From Ewingella sp. CoE-038-23 (GTDB lineage Bacteria > Pseudomonadota > Gammaproteobacteria > Enterobacterales > Enterobacteriaceae): a stretch of DNA of 64,000 nt. A program made the position numbers and the translations under genes. Every line of letters starts with the position of its first letter. The first letter of the stretch is position 1. Under the pieces are notes generated by a model. The model did no database searches and had not been told where the DNA came from. It saw only the letters and a program-made list of their open reading frames with translations. Location: contig NZ_JAZHOH010000004.1 of assembly GCF_040419245.1 (NCBI RefSeq), positions 55,735 through 119,734 of the forward strand, read 5' to 3'. Shown one piece after another: positions 48,015 through 61,280 of the stretch.

Positions 48015-49642
48015 CTCCAGGTGAAATGCGACGCCTGTACCTGATCATTCGCATGTTTCTGACTTACGGCCTGGATGAGCTAATCCCCAAGATTCGCCTC
48101 ACGCTGCCGTTACGTTTAGGCAGATACCTGTTCTTCTGGCTGCCCCATCGCCACAAAGATAAGCCGCTGGGCACGCGTCTGCGTATGGCGTTGGAGCAGC
48201 TTGGCCCGGTTTGGATCAAGTTCGGCCAAATGCTCTCGACTCGCCGCGACCTCTTCCCTCCTCATATCGCTGACCAACTGGCGCTATTGCAAGACCACGT
48301 TGCGCCATTCGACGGTGCCTTGGCCCGTAAGCAAATTGAGGTGGCCTTGGGTGGCCCGCTGGAAAATTGGTTCGACGATTTCGACCAAACTCCTCTGGCA
48401 TCAGCCTCTATTGCCCAAGTGCACACCGCCACGCTGAAAGAGAATGGCAAGCCGGTGGTGCTGAAAGTGATTCGCCCGGATATATTGCCAATCATTAAGG
48501 CCGATATTCGCCTGATGTCGCGCTTGGCGGGCTGGGTGCCGGTCCTGCTGCCTGATGGCCGTCGCCTTAAACCGCGTGAAGTGGTGCGTGAATATGAAAA
48601 GACGCTGCTGGATGAGTTGAACCTGCTGCGCGAGTCGGCTAACGCCATTCAACTGCGCCGAAATTTCAGCGGCAGCCCGATGCTCTATGTACCGGAAGTC
48701 TATCCGGATTATTGCAGCGAGCGCTTGATGGTCATGGAGCGTATTTACGGTATCCCGGTTTCTGACATTGCTGCATTAGAAAAGCAGGGTACCAATATGA
48801 AACTGCTGGCAGAACGCGGCGTGCAGGTCTTCTTTACACAAGTTTTCCGCGACAGTTTCTTCCATGCTGATATGCATCCCGGTAACATTTTCGTCAGCTA
48901 CGACACGCCGGAAGACCCTTGCTACATAGGCATTGATTGCGGCATAGTTGGTTCTTTGAACAAAGATGACAAACGTTATCTGGCTGAGAACTTTATCGCG
49001 TTCTTTAACCGCGACTACCGTAAAGTGGCAGAGTTACATGTCGATTCTGGCTGGGTTCCTCGTGATACCAATGTCGAAGAGTTCGAGTTCGCTATTCGTA
49101 CCGTTTGTGAACCTATCTTCGAGAAGCCGCTGGCGGAAATCTCTTTCGGTAATGTCTTGTTAAACCTGTTTAACACGGCACGCCGCTTTAATATGGAAGT
49201 ACAGCCGCAGCTGGTTCTTCTGCAAAAAACACTGCTGTATGTTGAAGGCTTAGGGCGTCAGCTTTATCCTCAGCTCGATCTTTGGACCACGGCAAAACCC
49301 TTCCTTGAAAGTTGGGTTAAAGACCAGGTGGGTTTACCCGCCATGCTGCGAGCGTTCAAAGAGAAAGCGCCATTCTGGATAGAGAAAATGCCGGAACTTC
49401 CAGACCTGGTGTACCAAAGCCTTCAGCAGCACAAGCTTTTGCAGTTCAACCTCGAAAAACTCTCTACGCAGATGCAACAACAGGGAGTGAGGCAGGGGCA
49501 ATCAAGATATCTTTTGGGTATTGGTGCCACCCTGCTGCTTAGCGGTACTGCGCTGTTGCTAGGTAAAGTAGAGGTTTATCCTGCCTGGCTTATCGCCGCA
49601 GGAGTCGTTTCATGGATTATCGGCTGGAGACGCAGCCGCTAA
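48011..49642 (+). CDS. ubiB: Ubiquinone biosynthesis ATPase/kinase-like UbiB
   Basis: Atypical ADCK/UbiB protein needed for ubiquinone synthesis, probably as an ATPase that extracts lipid precursors from the membrane. 543 residues (E. coli 546). KxGQ motif [17 protein letters not shown], the Ala-rich loop [11 protein letters not shown], and the catalytic HADMHPGN with downstream IDCGI are present. Two C-terminal membrane helices (about 497-541). Starts inside the ubiJ stop. Confidence 0.97.
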   Translation: MTPGEMRRLYLIIRMFLTYGLDELIPKIRLTLPLRLGRYLFFWLPHRHKDKPLGTRLRMALEQLGPVWIKFGQMLSTRRDLFPPHIADQLALLQDHVAPFDGALARKQIEVALGGPLENWFDDFDQTPLASASIAQVHTATLKENGKPVVLKVIRPDILPIIKADIRLMSRLAGWVPVLLPDGRRLKPREVVREYEKTLLDELNLLRESANAIQLRRNFSGSPMLYVPEVYPDYCSERLMVMERIYGIPVSDIAALEKQGTNMKLLAERGVQVFFTQVFRDSFFHADMHPGNIFVSYDTPEDPCYIGIDCGIVGSLNKDDKRYLAENFIAFFNRDYRKVAELHVDSGWVPRDTNVEEFEFAIRTVCEPIFEKPLAEISFGNVLLNLFNTARRFNMEVQPQLVLLQKTLLYVEGLGRQLYPQLDLWTTAKPFLESWVKDQVGLPAMLRAFKEKAPFWIEKMPELPDLVYQSLQQHKLLQFNLEKLSTQMQQQGVRQGQSRYLLGIGATLLLSGTALLLGKVEVYPAWLIAAGVVSWIIGWRRSR

Positions 49643-49735
49643 CTGAGTTTCGCGCGCGGTAACTCTTCGATTGTGAAATTAAGCGCCGCCTCTGGCGGTA
49701 ATGGATGTAGTTCCCTTCATATTGAGGTGAAGAAA

Positions 49736-50005
49736 ATGGGCGGTATTAGCATTACACAACTTCTGATCATCGCGGTGATCGTGGTACTTCTGTTCGGTAC
49801 CAAAAAACTGCGTGGCTTGGGCTCGGACCTGGGGTCTTCAATCAAAGGCTTTAAGAAAGCCATGAATGACGATGACACCACCACCAAAGCGCAAAAAGAG
49901 AGCGATATAAAGAGTGCTGATGCTGACTTCACGGCAAAACCTATCGAGGTAAAACCGGAAGTTAAAGCAGAAGAGACCAAGAGCCAAAACAAAGAGCAGG
50001 TATAA
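49736..50005 (+). CDS. tatA: Sec-independent translocase subunit TatA
   Basis: Pore-forming Tat subunit for export of folded proteins, 89 residues (E. coli 89). ATG 49736 ([10 protein letters not shown]) with GAGGTGAAGAAA upstream; the frame is open 21 codons earlier without family similarity. N-terminal helix, hinge [24 protein letters not shown], then a flexible charged tail. First of tatABC. Confidence 0.97.
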   Translation: MGGISITQLLIIAVIVVLLFGTKKLRGLGSDLGSSIKGFKKAMNDDDTTTKAQKESDIKSADADFTAKPIEVKPEVKAEETKSQNKEQV

Positions 50006-50008
50006 GCC

Positions 50009-50677
50009 GTGTTCGACATTGGATTTAGTGAACTGTTACTGGTATTGGTGATTGGCCTGGTAGTACTGGGGCCGGAACGTTTACCAGTGGCCGTCAGAAC
50101 AGTCGCTGGCTGGATCCGCGCACTGCGCGCCATGGCCGCCTCTGTACAGAATGAGTTATCGCAAGAACTGAAACTTCAGGAATTGCAGGATAGCCTTAAG
50201 AAAGCTGAAGAAGCCGGTCTTAAGAATCTGACGCCAGAAATCAAAGCCTCAATGGATGAGCTGAAAGAAGCCGCTGAGTCAATGAAACGCTCTTTCGCCA
50301 CGGAAAAGAGCGAGCTGGAGCAATCTATCGAGGCTGCTAAGTCCGCAGGCAATACCATTCACAATCCGGCTGTTCAGGAAGCAGAAGCGCTGCATGACGA
50401 AGGTATCTCACCTGCGACGGCGGAACACATGGCTTCTGCTCCGGCACAGGCTCCAAGCAATGCCGTTGAAGCTGCCGTAGCCTCGCATAAACCTGTGCAA
50501 CAGGCTGAGGCGGCGCATGCCGCGCAAGCTGCTGAACATCAGGCGGCTCACGCGCCAGAAGCTTCACCAGAAGCCCCTGCGGATAAGCCAAAAACGGTTG
50601 AAACCCCAGTCGCTACTGAAGAAGTGGCCGCCACGGTTAAACCGGCTCCTTCCACTCAATCTACAGGCGAACGTTAA
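50009..50677 (+). CDS. tatB: Twin-arginine translocase subunit TatB
   Basis: TatB forms the TatBC receptor for twin-arginine signal peptides. 222 residues (E. coli 171). GTG start 3 bp after tat[27 protein letters not shown] is the membrane helix and hinge, followed by the amphipathic helix to about residue 110. The remaining 110 residues are an Ala/Glu/Pro/His-rich low-complexity tail, longer than in E. coli, with [22 protein letters not shown] repeats. The tail is dispensable in studied TatB proteins. Confidence 0.96.
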   Translation: MFDIGFSELLLVLVIGLVVLGPERLPVAVRTVAGWIRALRAMAASVQNELSQELKLQELQDSLKKAEEAGLKNLTPEIKASMDELKEAAESMKRSFATEKSELEQSIEAAKSAGNTIHNPAVQEAEALHDEGISPATAEHMASAPAQAPSNAVEAAVASHKPVQQAEAAHAAQAAEHQAAHAPEASPEAPADKPKTVETPVATEEVAATVKPAPSTQSTGER

Positions 50678-50680
50678 AAC

Positions 50681-51445
50681 ATGGCTGTTGAAGATACCCA
50701 ACCGCTTATCAGCCATCTGATAGAACTGCGTAAGCGTCTGCTGAACTCCATCATCTGTATTCTGGTGGTGTTCTTGGCGTTGGCCTACTTTGCTAACGAC
50801 ATTTACTATCTGGTTTCTGCTCCGCTGATCAAACAGATGCCGCTGGGCGCCAGCATGATTGCCACCGACGTGGCATCGCCATTCTTCACGCCAATAAAAT
50901 TGACGATGATTGTGTCGGTGTTCGTGTCTGCCCCTTTCATCTTGTATCAGGTGTGGGGCTTTGTTGCGCCGGCTCTTTACAAGCATGAACGCCGCCTGAT
51001 GATGCCGCTGCTGTTTTCCAGCTCCGCGCTCTTCTATCTCGGTATGGCTTTCGCCTACTTCATCGTCTTCCCACTGGCTTTCGCTTTCTTTGCGAAAACG
51101 GCCCCGGCCGGCGTGCAGATAGCGACCGACATCAACAACTATCTCGATTTCGTCATGGCGCTGTTTATGGCCTTCGGCGTGTCGTTTGAAGTGCCGATTG
51201 CTATCGTGTTGCTGTGCTGGAGCGGCGTGACCACGCCGGAAGATCTGAAGAAAAAGCGTCCGTATGTGCTGGTAGGTGCTTTCGTTGTCGGTATGTTGCT
51301 GACGCCACCGGACGTTTTCTCGCAAACGCTGCTGGCGATCCCGATGTACCTGCTGTTTGAAATCGGCGTGTTCTTTGCCCGTTTCTATGTGGGTAAACGC
51401 CGTCGTTCAGACGTCGAAGATGATGAGCAAGACTCAGCATCGTAA
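50681..51445 (+). CDS. tatC: Twin-arginine translocase subunit TatC
   Basis: Signal-peptide-binding core of the Tat translocase, 254 residues (E. coli 258), six helices. N-terminal [14 protein letters not shown], the conserved Glu in [12 protein letters not shown], and FGVSFEVPI are intact. Starts 3 bp after tatB. A terminator follows, then tatD. Confidence 0.98.
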   Translation: MAVEDTQPLISHLIELRKRLLNSIICILVVFLALAYFANDIYYLVSAPLIKQMPLGASMIATDVASPFFTPIKLTMIVSVFVSAPFILYQVWGFVAPALYKHERRLMMPLLFSSSALFYLGMAFAYFIVFPLAFAFFAKTAPAGVQIATDINNYLDFVMALFMAFGVSFEVPIAIVLLCWSGVTTPEDLKKKRPYVLVGAFVVGMLLTPPDVFSQTLLAIPMYLLFEIGVFFARFYVGKRRRSDVEDDEQDSAS

Positions 51446-51463
51446 CAGAATCATTGAAGTAAA

Positions 51464-51492
51464 AAACCGCCCAGCAGGGCGGTTTCTTTTTT
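51464..51492 (+). terminator. Terminator after tatC
   Basis: AAACCGCCC-AGCA-GGGCGGTTT followed by CTTTTTT. It would separate most tatABC transcription from tatD. Confidence 0.92.
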
Positions 51493-51502
51493 AGGACGTT
51501 AT

Positions 51503-52282
51503 ATGTTTGAGATAGGCGTAAACCTGACCAGCAATCAGTTTGATAAAGACCGCCATGATGTCGTTGCGCGAGCAAGACAGGCTGGGCTTTCTGGGATGTT
51601 AATCACCGGGACATCGGCCGAAGAGAGCCTTGAGGCTCAACGGCTTGCCGCGCAGTATCCTGACTTTTGCTGGTCGACGGCGGGGGTTCATCCCCATCAG
51701 GCCAGTGAATGGAACATCCAAACTGAAGAAGCCGTAAGGGAGCTTGCCGCTAAGCCGCAGGTGGTCGCCTTGGGTGAGTGTGGTTTGGACTTCAACCGTA
51801 ACTTCTCCCCGGCCGACCAGCAGGAGTCTGCCTTTAGCGCCCAGTTGGCTTTAGCCGCGGAGCTGAGCATGCCGCTGTTTCTGCATTGCCGCGATGCCCA
51901 TCCGCGCTTTGCTGAACTGTTAACCCCTTGGCTGCGAAAAATTCCCGGCGCGGTGGTTCACTGCTTTACCGGCAGCCAGAAAGAGCTGGAGCTCTATCTA
52001 TCGCTGGGGCTGTATATCGGCATCACGGGCTGGGTGTGCGACGAGCGGCGCGGTTTGGAACTGCGCGACATGCTCGGCTGCATTCCTGCTGACCGGCTAT
52101 TACTGGAAACCGACGCGCCCTATCTATTACCTCGTGATATGCCCGAAAAGCCGAAGAACCGCCGCAATGAGCCAGCGTTCTTACCGCATATCATTAAGCA
52201 GGTCGCGACGTGGCGCGGAGAGGATCCAGCGTGGCTGGCAGAGAAAACAGAGAGTAATGCGCGCGGCCTGTTTGGCCTGTAA
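51503..52282 (+). CDS. tatD: TatD-family 3'-5' DNase
   Basis: Metal-dependent hydrolase of the TatD family, 259 residues (E. coli 260). Metal ligands in [12 protein letters not shown] (Glu), LHCRDAH (His), VVHCFTG (His) and [12 protein letters not shown] (Asp). As in other TatD proteins the first HxH is replaced by VNLTSNQF. In E. coli it is an exonuclease with DNA repair roles and is not needed for Tat export despite its name. Confidence 0.96.
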   Translation: MFEIGVNLTSNQFDKDRHDVVARARQAGLSGMLITGTSAEESLEAQRLAAQYPDFCWSTAGVHPHQASEWNIQTEEAVRELAAKPQVVALGECGLDFNRNFSPADQQESAFSAQLALAAELSMPLFLHCRDAHPRFAELLTPWLRKIPGAVVHCFTGSQKELELYLSLGLYIGITGWVCDERRGLELRDMLGCIPADRLLLETDAPYLLPRDMPEKPKNRRNEPAFLPHIIKQVATWRGEDPAWLAEKTESNARGLFGL

Positions 52283-52290
52283 TCGAGGCA

Positions 52291-52310
52291 AAGGCGCAAT
52301 CATGCGCCTT
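52291..52310. terminator. Hairpin between convergent tatD and rfaH
   Basis: AAGGCGCA-ATCA-TGCGCCTT, 8-bp stem 8 bp after the tatD stop and 8 bp before the rfaH stop. T-tracts are poor on both strands (TTTGCC on the minus strand). Confidence 0.55.
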
Positions 52311-52318
52311 AGAGCTGG

Positions 52319-52807
52319 TTAGAGTTTTTGGAAGTGTTTGTTATCTAAACTTTGCTTCACTTGCTGGTTAATCAAATTCAACAAGAGGTGCGAGCGGGCT
52401 TCGCCGTCCGGTTCGGTATAAATGGCTTCAAGACCTTCGAACATCCCTTCGGTGATAACCACCACGTCACCGGGGTGAGGGGTATCAGGGTCCTGCACAT
52501 CCGGCATAGGCTGGGTCATCAACTGTTTGATAACCTCGGGGTGTACCGTCGCCAGTCGGTTGCCAAAACGAACAAAGTGGCTAACGCCGCGCGTGGCGCT
52601 AATGGTCGTGGTATGGATGCTCTCTGGGTCAAACTCGATGAACATGTAGTTTGGAAACAGGGGTTCACTGACCGGAGTACGGCGGCCACGCACCATTTTT
52701 TCCAGTGTGATCATTGGAGTTAAACAGTTAACCTGTTGGCGCTCTAAATGTTCTTTAGCGCGCAGAAGCTGACCGCGTTTGCAATATAATAAGTACCAGG
52801 ATTCCAT
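52319..52807 (-). CDS. rfaH: Transcription antiterminator RfaH
   Basis: NusG paralogue that binds RNA polymerase paused at ops sites and aids long operons for LPS, capsule and pili. 162 residues from ATG 52807, exactly the E. coli length; the longer open frame upstream has no similarity. N-terminal NGN domain ([24 protein letters not shown]), flexible linker, and a C-terminal KOW domain that switches fold in E. coli RfaH. The ribosome site is weak, fitting low expression and help from recruited ribosomes. Divergent from the pepE-like gene. Confidence 0.97.
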   Translation of the reverse strand: MESWYLLYCKRGQLLRAKEHLERQQVNCLTPMITLEKMVRGRRTPVSEPLFPNYMFIEFDPESIHTTTISATRGVSHFVRFGNRLATVHPEVIKQLMTQPMPDVQDPDTPHPGDVVVITEGMFEGLEAIYTEPDGEARSHLLLNLINQQVKQSLDNKHFQKL

Positions 52808-52933
52808 AGTTTCATACGCCTTCAAACTTAGCCATGAAGCATAGCAAAAGTGGCTAGCGATAGACAGATGCCTCGCCAACTCGCGAGATCTGGTCTCTAC
52901 ATTCTGAATCAAATGACAATACGGAGAAGCATC

Positions 52934-53659
52934 ATGGAGTTGTTTTTGCTGAGTAACGGTAAGCTTTCAGATGAGTCAACCCTGTTAGGTTACGCTAGCG
53001 AACACATTCAGGCGATGTTGAAAGCCCGCAAGATTTCCTCAGCCATCCTTATCCCTTACGCCTTAATCCGCAGCGATTACGACGCCCGAGCGCAAGATCT
53101 CGAGCAGGCGCTGGGTATCCAAGTGCAAAGTATTCATCACGCTGATTCCCCCGCAGAGGCTATCGCCAGCGCGGAATGTATTTTGATTAGCGGCGGGAAT
53201 ACCTGGATGCTGAACCATATGCTGCACGCCAACAGCCTGATCGTGCCGATCCAGCGCGCCGTGCGTGAGCGCAATGTGCCTTACATTGGCTGGAGTGCGG
53301 GCTGCAACGTGGCTACGCCAAGCATTCGCACCACCAATGATATGCCCGTCAGCAACTCCGTCGTGCTGCCCGCGCTGGGCCTGTTTCCGGTGCAAATCAA
53401 TCCGCACTACATAGATGCCCACCTAAGTGGTCACATGGGCGAGACGCGCGACGAGCGTCTTGCCGAGTTCTGCGCGGTAAACCCAAGTGAGTCCGTGGTG
53501 GCGCTGCGTGAAGGCAGCCTGCTACACGTGTCGGGTGATCAACTGAGCTATTTCAGCGCCAAAGGTCAGGGCTTTAAAGTCTTCCGCCATGGCCACGAGA
53601 CGCAGGAATATCAGGACACCAAGGCACTTAGCGCACTGGTTCCATTTGAATGTCTCTAA
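52934..53659 (+). CDS. pepE: Dipeptidase E-like serine peptidase (PepE, family S51)
   Basis: 241 residues (E. coli PepE 229), specific in the family for dipeptides with N-terminal aspartate. Nucleophile elbow YIGWSAGCN gives Ser121; Asp136 in RTTNDMP and His158 in VQINPHY fit the known Ser-Asp-His triad. Start 52934 (MELFLLSNG) with GGAG 8 nt upstream; the frame is open further but not similar. In E. coli pepE lies elsewhere; here it is between rfaH and ubiD. Identity to E. coli PepE is moderate, so substrate range may differ. Confidence 0.87.
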   Translation: MELFLLSNGKLSDESTLLGYASEHIQAMLKARKISSAILIPYALIRSDYDARAQDLEQALGIQVQSIHHADSPAEAIASAECILISGGNTWMLNHMLHANSLIVPIQRAVRERNVPYIGWSAGCNVATPSIRTTNDMPVSNSVVLPALGLFPVQINPHYIDAHLSGHMGETRDERLAEFCAVNPSESVVALREGSLLHVSGDQLSYFSAKGQGFKVFRHGHETQEYQDTKALSALVPFECL

Positions 53660-53684
53660 TAGGCTAGGCGCATGAAATTTTCGC

Positions 53685-53717
53685 ACCGTCAGTTTAGCCA
53701 GCTTGCTGACTGACGGT
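53685..53717 (+). terminator. Hairpin after the pepE-like gene
   Basis: ACCGTCAGT and ACTGACGGT form a 9-bp stem across a 15-nt loop, 26 bp after the stop. A T-run (CCTTTTTG) begins only 9 nt later, inside the next dyad. Confidence 0.55.
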
Positions 53718-53721
53718 TACA

Positions 53722-53767
53722 CTGCCTTTTTGTTATTACTTTTTACCTACTGATAACAAAAAGGCAG
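53722..53767. repeat. Perfect 15-bp inverted repeat upstream of ubiD
   Basis: CTGCCTTTTTGTTAT (53722-53736) and ATAACAAAAAGGCAG (53753-53767) are exact reverse complements separated by 16 nt. It could be an operator, or a pepE-side terminator that carries its T-run inside the stem. It lies 24 bp before the upstream candidate ATG of ubiD and 57 bp before the chosen one. Confidence 0.8.
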
Positions 53768-53824
53768 CAACAACCCTGGAGAGGCTCTATAATGCTCTCC
53801 TTCAATTTGGCGATAAAAATCAGC

Positions 53825-55333
53825 ATGAAATACCGTGATTTACGAGACTTCATCTCGTTACTTGAAAAGCGAGGCGAGCTGAAACGCATTACTCAGCCTG
53901 TCGATACCTATCTGGAAATGACTGAAATTGCAGACCGCACCCTGCGTGCCGGTGGCCCTGCATTACTGTTTGAAAATCCTAAAGGCTACGACATGCCGGT
54001 GCTGTGCAACCTTTTCGGCACCCCCGAGCGCGTCGCGTTAGGGATGGGGCAGGAGGATGTCAGTGCGTTGCGCGAAGTCGGTGAATTATTGGCGTTTCTG
54101 AAAGAGCCTGAGCCGCCGCGCGGCTTCCGCGATTTCTACGACAAAATGCCCAAATTCAAACAAGTGATGAATATGCCGACCAAGGTGCTGCACTCAGCAC
54201 CTTGTCAGGAACAGGTTTGGGAAGGGGATGACGTTGATTTGACGCGCATTCCGGTTATGCACTGCTGGCCAGAAGATGCCGCGCCGCTGATCACCTGGGG
54301 CCTGACGGTCACTCGCGGCCCGCACAAGCAGCGCCAGAACTTGGGTATTTATCGCCAGCAGGTGCTGGGCAAGAACAAAGTCATTATGCGCTGGCTGTCC
54401 CATCGAGGCGGCGCGTTAGACTTCCAAGAGTGGTGCCAGCAAAATCCGGGGCAGCGTTTCCCGGTTTCCGTCGCCTTGGGTGCCGACCCGGCCACCATTC
54501 TCGGTGCGGTCACGCCAGTGCCAGATACCCTGTCAGAATATGCCTTTGCGGGCTTGCTGCGCGGCAATAAAACCGAAGTCGTGAAGTGTATTTCCAACGA
54601 TCTCGAAGTGCCCGCCAGTGCTGAAATCGTGCTTGAAGGCTATATTGACCCAGCCGAAACGGCACCCGAAGGGCCTTATGGCGACCACACGGGCTACTAT
54701 AATGAAGTAGACAGCTTCCCGGTCTTTACGATCACGCACATCACGCAGCGTAAAAACCCGATTTACCATTCGACTTATACCGGCCGTCCGCCGGATGAGC
54801 CAGCAGTGCTGGGTGTGGCGCTAAACGAAGTCTTCGTGCCCATTCTGAAAAAGCAGTTCCCAGAAATTGTTGATTTTTATCTGCCGCCAGAGGGTTGCTC
54901 TTACCGCCTTGCTGTCGTTACGATGAAGAAACAGTACGCAGGCCATGCCAAGCGCGTCATGATGGGTGTTTGGTCATTCTTGCGTCAGTTTATGTACACC
55001 AAGTTTGTTATCGTCTGTGATGACGATGTGAATGCTCGTGACTGGAATGATGTTATCTGGGCAATCACTACGCGGATGGACCCTGCGCGCGACACGGTGC
55101 TCGTAGAAAATACGCCAATCGACTACCTCGACTTTGCGTCTCCGGTTTCCGGGCTCGGCTCCAAGATGGGGCTTGATGCCACCAACAAATGGCCGGGTGA
55201 GACGCAGCGCGAGTGGGGACGTCCGATTGTGAAAGATCCCGCAGTGACTGCGCGAGTAGACGCGATTTGGGATGACTTGGGTATTTTCGCTGACGAGAAA
55301 TACGCGCATAAAGCGCCTAAGCCTAAAAAATAA
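53825..55333 (+). CDS. ubiD: 4-hydroxy-3-polyprenylbenzoate decarboxylase UbiD
   Basis: Prenylated-FMN-dependent decarboxylase of ubiquinone synthesis, 502 residues from ATG 53825 (E. coli 497). Conserved [17 protein letters not shown] N-terminus, [19 protein letters not shown], the Arg/Glu site [13 protein letters not shown], and [23 protein letters not shown]. The start is uncertain: ATG 53792 in the same frame has a better ribosome site (GGAGAGG, 7 nt), but TATAAT at 53788-53793 could instead be a -10 element, and MKYRDLRDF is where similarity begins. Confidence 0.95.
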   Translation: MKYRDLRDFISLLEKRGELKRITQPVDTYLEMTEIADRTLRAGGPALLFENPKGYDMPVLCNLFGTPERVALGMGQEDVSALREVGELLAFLKEPEPPRGFRDFYDKMPKFKQVMNMPTKVLHSAPCQEQVWEGDDVDLTRIPVMHCWPEDAAPLITWGLTVTRGPHKQRQNLGIYRQQVLGKNKVIMRWLSHRGGALDFQEWCQQNPGQRFPVSVALGADPATILGAVTPVPDTLSEYAFAGLLRGNKTEVVKCISNDLEVPASAEIVLEGYIDPAETAPEGPYGDHTGYYNEVDSFPVFTITHITQRKNPIYHSTYTGRPPDEPAVLGVALNEVFVPILKKQFPEIVDFYLPPEGCSYRLAVVTMKKQYAGHAKRVMMGVWSFLRQFMYTKFVIVCDDDVNARDWNDVIWAITTRMDPARDTVLVENTPIDYLDFASPVSGLGSKMGLDATNKWPGETQREWGRPIVKDPAVTARVDAIWDDLGIFADEKYAHKAPKPKK

Positions 55334-55404
55334 CGCAGGTTGCGGCTTGGTGATCACTCTCGCCGCGCCCTAACGCTTTGCAAAATGACCCACAGAGGGA
55401 ATGC

Positions 55405-56106
55405 ATGACCACATTGAGCTGTAAAGTCACCTCGGTTGAGGCCATTACTGATACTGTGTATCGGGTTCGGTTATCGCCGGAAACGCCTTTTTCTTTCCGT
55501 GCCGGTCAGTATCTGATGGTGGTGATGGACGAGCGCGACAAGCGCCCGTTCTCTCTGGCTTCTACGCCGGGCGAGGGGAGCGATATCGAGTTACACATCG
55601 GTGCCTCCGAGCTGAATTTGTATGCCATGGCAGTAATGGATCGCATCCTGAAAGAGAAATCTATTACCGTGGATATTCCCCACGGTGATGCCTGGCTGCG
55701 TGAAGACGGCGAGCGTCCGCTGGTGCTGATTGCCGGTGGCACGGGCTTCTCTTATGCGCGCTCCATTCTGGTCGCCGCGCTCGAGCAGCAGCCAAACCGT
55801 GATATCTCCATCTACTGGGGTGGCCGCGAGCTGAAGCATCTTTATGACTTGGGCGAGCTGGAAGCGCTGAGCGTGAATCACCCGAATCTGAAAGTGATCC
55901 CGGTGGTCGAGCAGCCGGAAGCAGGTTGGCAGGGCCGAAGCGGCACCGTCCTGAGCGCCGTTTTACAGGACTTCTCCTCGCTGGCGGGTCACGATATCTA
56001 CATTGCCGGACGTTTTGAAATGGCGAAAATCGCTCGCGAGCGTTTTGTTGCCGAGCGCGCAGCGCAGGAAGACCGGATGTTTGGAGACGCTTTCTCTTTC
56101 ATCTAA
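55405..56106 (+). CDS. fre: NAD(P)H-flavin reductase Fre
   Basis: Reduces free flavins with NAD(P)H and supplies reduced flavin to ribonucleotide reductase activation and other reactions. 233 residues, the E. coli length. [22 protein letters not shown] start with AGAGGGA site; flavin motif [12 protein letters not shown] motif [13 protein letters not shown] and the C-terminal [12 protein letters not shown]. Located 71 bp after ubiD, as in E. coli, and convergent with fadA. Confidence 0.97.
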   Translation: MTTLSCKVTSVEAITDTVYRVRLSPETPFSFRAGQYLMVVMDERDKRPFSLASTPGEGSDIELHIGASELNLYAMAVMDRILKEKSITVDIPHGDAWLREDGERPLVLIAGGTGFSYARSILVAALEQQPNRDISIYWGGRELKHLYDLGELEALSVNHPNLKVIPVVEQPEAGWQGRSGTVLSAVLQDFSSLAGHDIYIAGRFEMAKIARERFVAERAAQEDRMFGDAFSFI

Positions 56107-56107
56107 T

Positions 56108-56231
56108 TTTCCCGTCATCCTTCGCGCTGTCTCGGCGTTGGCTGCCTTCGCTTACCCCAGTCACTTACTTGTGTAAGCTCCTGGGGTTCTCTTATTTGCC
56201 GCCTTGATACAACACGAATGATTTAGGGAAA
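56108..56231. repeat. ERIC element 1 of a tandem pair
   Basis: About 124 bp with complementary ends TTTCCC and GGGAAA and the ERIC core TTACCCCAGTCACTTACTTGTGTAAGCTCCTGGGG. It starts just after the fre stop. Confidence 0.93.
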
Positions 56232-56240
56232 GAGATTGAG

Positions 56241-56347
56241 TCATCCTTCGTGCTGTCTCGGCGTTGGCTGCCTTCGCTTACCCCAGTCACTTACTAATGT
56301 AAGCTCCTGGGGTTCTCTCAGTTGCCGCCTTGATACAACAGGAATGA
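56241..56347. repeat. ERIC element 2 of a tandem pair, ends truncated
   Basis: About 107 bp, same orientation as the first and 9 bp from it. Nearly identical in the interior (TCATCCTTCG-GCTGTCTCGGCGTTGG) but without the terminal inverted repeats; the central turn reads TAATG in place of TTGTG. Confidence 0.92.
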
Positions 56348-56364
56348 GCATCAAATCGTCATTA

Positions 56365-56392
56365 AAAAAGCGGGCTATTGCCCGCTTTTTGC
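56365..56392. terminator. Bidirectional terminator, fre/fadA
   Basis: AAAAAGCGGGC-TATT-GCCCGCTTTTT, usable on both strands between the convergent genes. Confidence 0.93.
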
Positions 56393-56406
56393 TTTTCATC
56401 AGATTA

Positions 56407-59762
<3,356 letters not shown>

Positions 59763-59788
59763 GTGTCTCTCCTGAATCATCTGGGATG

Positions 59789-59805
59789 ATCTGGTATGAC
59801 CAGAT
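59789..59805. promoter_or_regulatory. FadR operator of fadBA
   Basis: ATCTGGT-ATG-ACCAGAT is a 7-3-7 palindrome matching the FadR consensus (CTGGT-N3-ACCAG). FadR represses fad genes until long-chain acyl-CoA binds it. Confidence 0.9.
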
Positions 59806-59948
59806 GAATGGAGTGTGGTTTTTATGTTAATAATTTGCAAATGAGATGAGTGTAATTTGCTGGAGGGATCACAAACCTTCCGGGGCTACGACCTGTGCGC
59901 GGCTGTGATAAGATGCGCCATCGTTTTGCAGGAAAAAAGGACCGTTTG

Positions 59949-61280
59949 ATGGAATCGCTTACTACGCTTTACAAAGAACATATCGCCACGCTACAGCAAC
60001 GTGCTCGTGAAATACTGCAACGTAATCAACTTGATGCGTTATTAATTCACTCCGGTGATCTAATAACGACCTTCCTCGATGACCACAGCTATCCGTTCAA
60101 AGTGAACCCGCAATTCAAAGCCTGGGTGCCGGTCACCAAAGTGCCGAACTGCTGGCTGTGGGTCGATGGAGTTAATGCACCAAAACTTTGGTTTTACTCG
60201 CCGGTGGACTACTGGCACAAGGTAGAGCCTCTGCCTGACTCTTTCTGGACGCACGAAGTGTCGCTGTCGCCGCTGGCCAAAGCCGACGACATCAAAAACC
60301 AACTTCCTGCTGATTTGAAGCGCGTAGCTTACATTGGCTCAAGCCCGCAGCGGGCGATTAATCTGGGCGTGGCGGCAGATAACGTCAACCCGAAAGCCGT
60401 GCTGGACTACCTGCACTACCACCGCGCTTATAAAACTGACTATGAAATTGCCTGTATGCGTGAAGCGCAAAAGGTGGCGGTCAGTGGTCATCGCGCCGCG
60501 CAGGAAGCTTTTTTGTCCGGCATGAGCGAGTTCGACATCAACCTTGCCTACCTTACGGCGACCGGCCATCGCGATACTGACGTGCCTTATGACAACATCG
60601 TGGCATTGAATGAGCACGCGGCGGTGCTGCATTACACCAAGCTTGAGCACCAACCGCCAGCCGAAATGCGCAGCTTCCTGCTCGACGCCGGGGCTGAGTA
60701 CAACGGCTACGCGGCGGATTTGACGCGTACCTACGCCGCCAAGCAGAACAACGACTTCGCCGATCTGATTAAAGATTTAAATACCGAAGAGTTGGCGCTG
60801 ATTGACTCGATCAAAGCCGGTGTCAGCTACACCGATTACCATGTGCAGATGCACCATCGCATTGCTAAGTTGCTGAAAGCGCACAAGCTGGTGGTGGATA
60901 TCAGTGAAGAAGCCATGGTGGAGCAGAACCTGACGGGGCCTTTCCTGCCACATGGTTTGGGTCATCCGCTGGGTCTGCAAGTCCATGATGTGGCGGGCTT
61001 CATGCAGGATGAAACCGGCACCCATCTGGCCGCGCCGTCAAAATATCCGTTCTTGCGCTGTACCCGCATTATTCAGCCAAAAATGGTGCTGACCATTGAG
61101 CCGGGTCTGTACTTCATCGAGTCTCTACTGGCGCCTTGGCGTGACGGGCAGTTCAGCAAGCACTTTGCATGGGATCGTATTGAGGCGCTGAAACCTTATG
61201 GCGGCATTCGTATCGAAGACAATATTGTCATTCACGACAATCACATTGAAAATATGACGCGTGATTTGAAACTTGCCTGA
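59949..61280 (+). CDS. pepQ: Xaa-Pro dipeptidase PepQ (prolidase)
   Basis: Metallopeptidase of family M24B that hydrolyses Xaa-Pro dipeptides, 443 residues, the E. coli length. Metal ligands in [19 protein letters not shown] (two Asp), [15 protein letters not shown] (His), TIEPGLYF (Glu) and GGIRIEDN (Glu). ATG 59949 with AAGGA upstream. Divergent from fadB. Its TGA shares one base with the ATG of yigZ, so the two are coupled. Confidence 0.97.
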   Translation: MESLTTLYKEHIATLQQRAREILQRNQLDALLIHSGDLITTFLDDHSYPFKVNPQFKAWVPVTKVPNCWLWVDGVNAPKLWFYSPVDYWHKVEPLPDSFWTHEVSLSPLAKADDIKNQLPADLKRVAYIGSSPQRAINLGVAADNVNPKAVLDYLHYHRAYKTDYEIACMREAQKVAVSGHRAAQEAFLSGMSEFDINLAYLTATGHRDTDVPYDNIVALNEHAAVLHYTKLEHQPPAEMRSFLLDAGAEYNGYAADLTRTYAAKQNNDFADLIKDLNTEELALIDSIKAGVSYTDYHVQMHHRIAKLLKAHKLVVDISEEAMVEQNLTGPFLPHGLGHPLGLQVHDVAGFMQDETGTHLAAPSKYPFLRCTRIIQPKMVLTIEPGLYFIESLLAPWRDGQFSKHFAWDRIEALKPYGGIRIEDNIVIHDNHIENMTRDLKLA

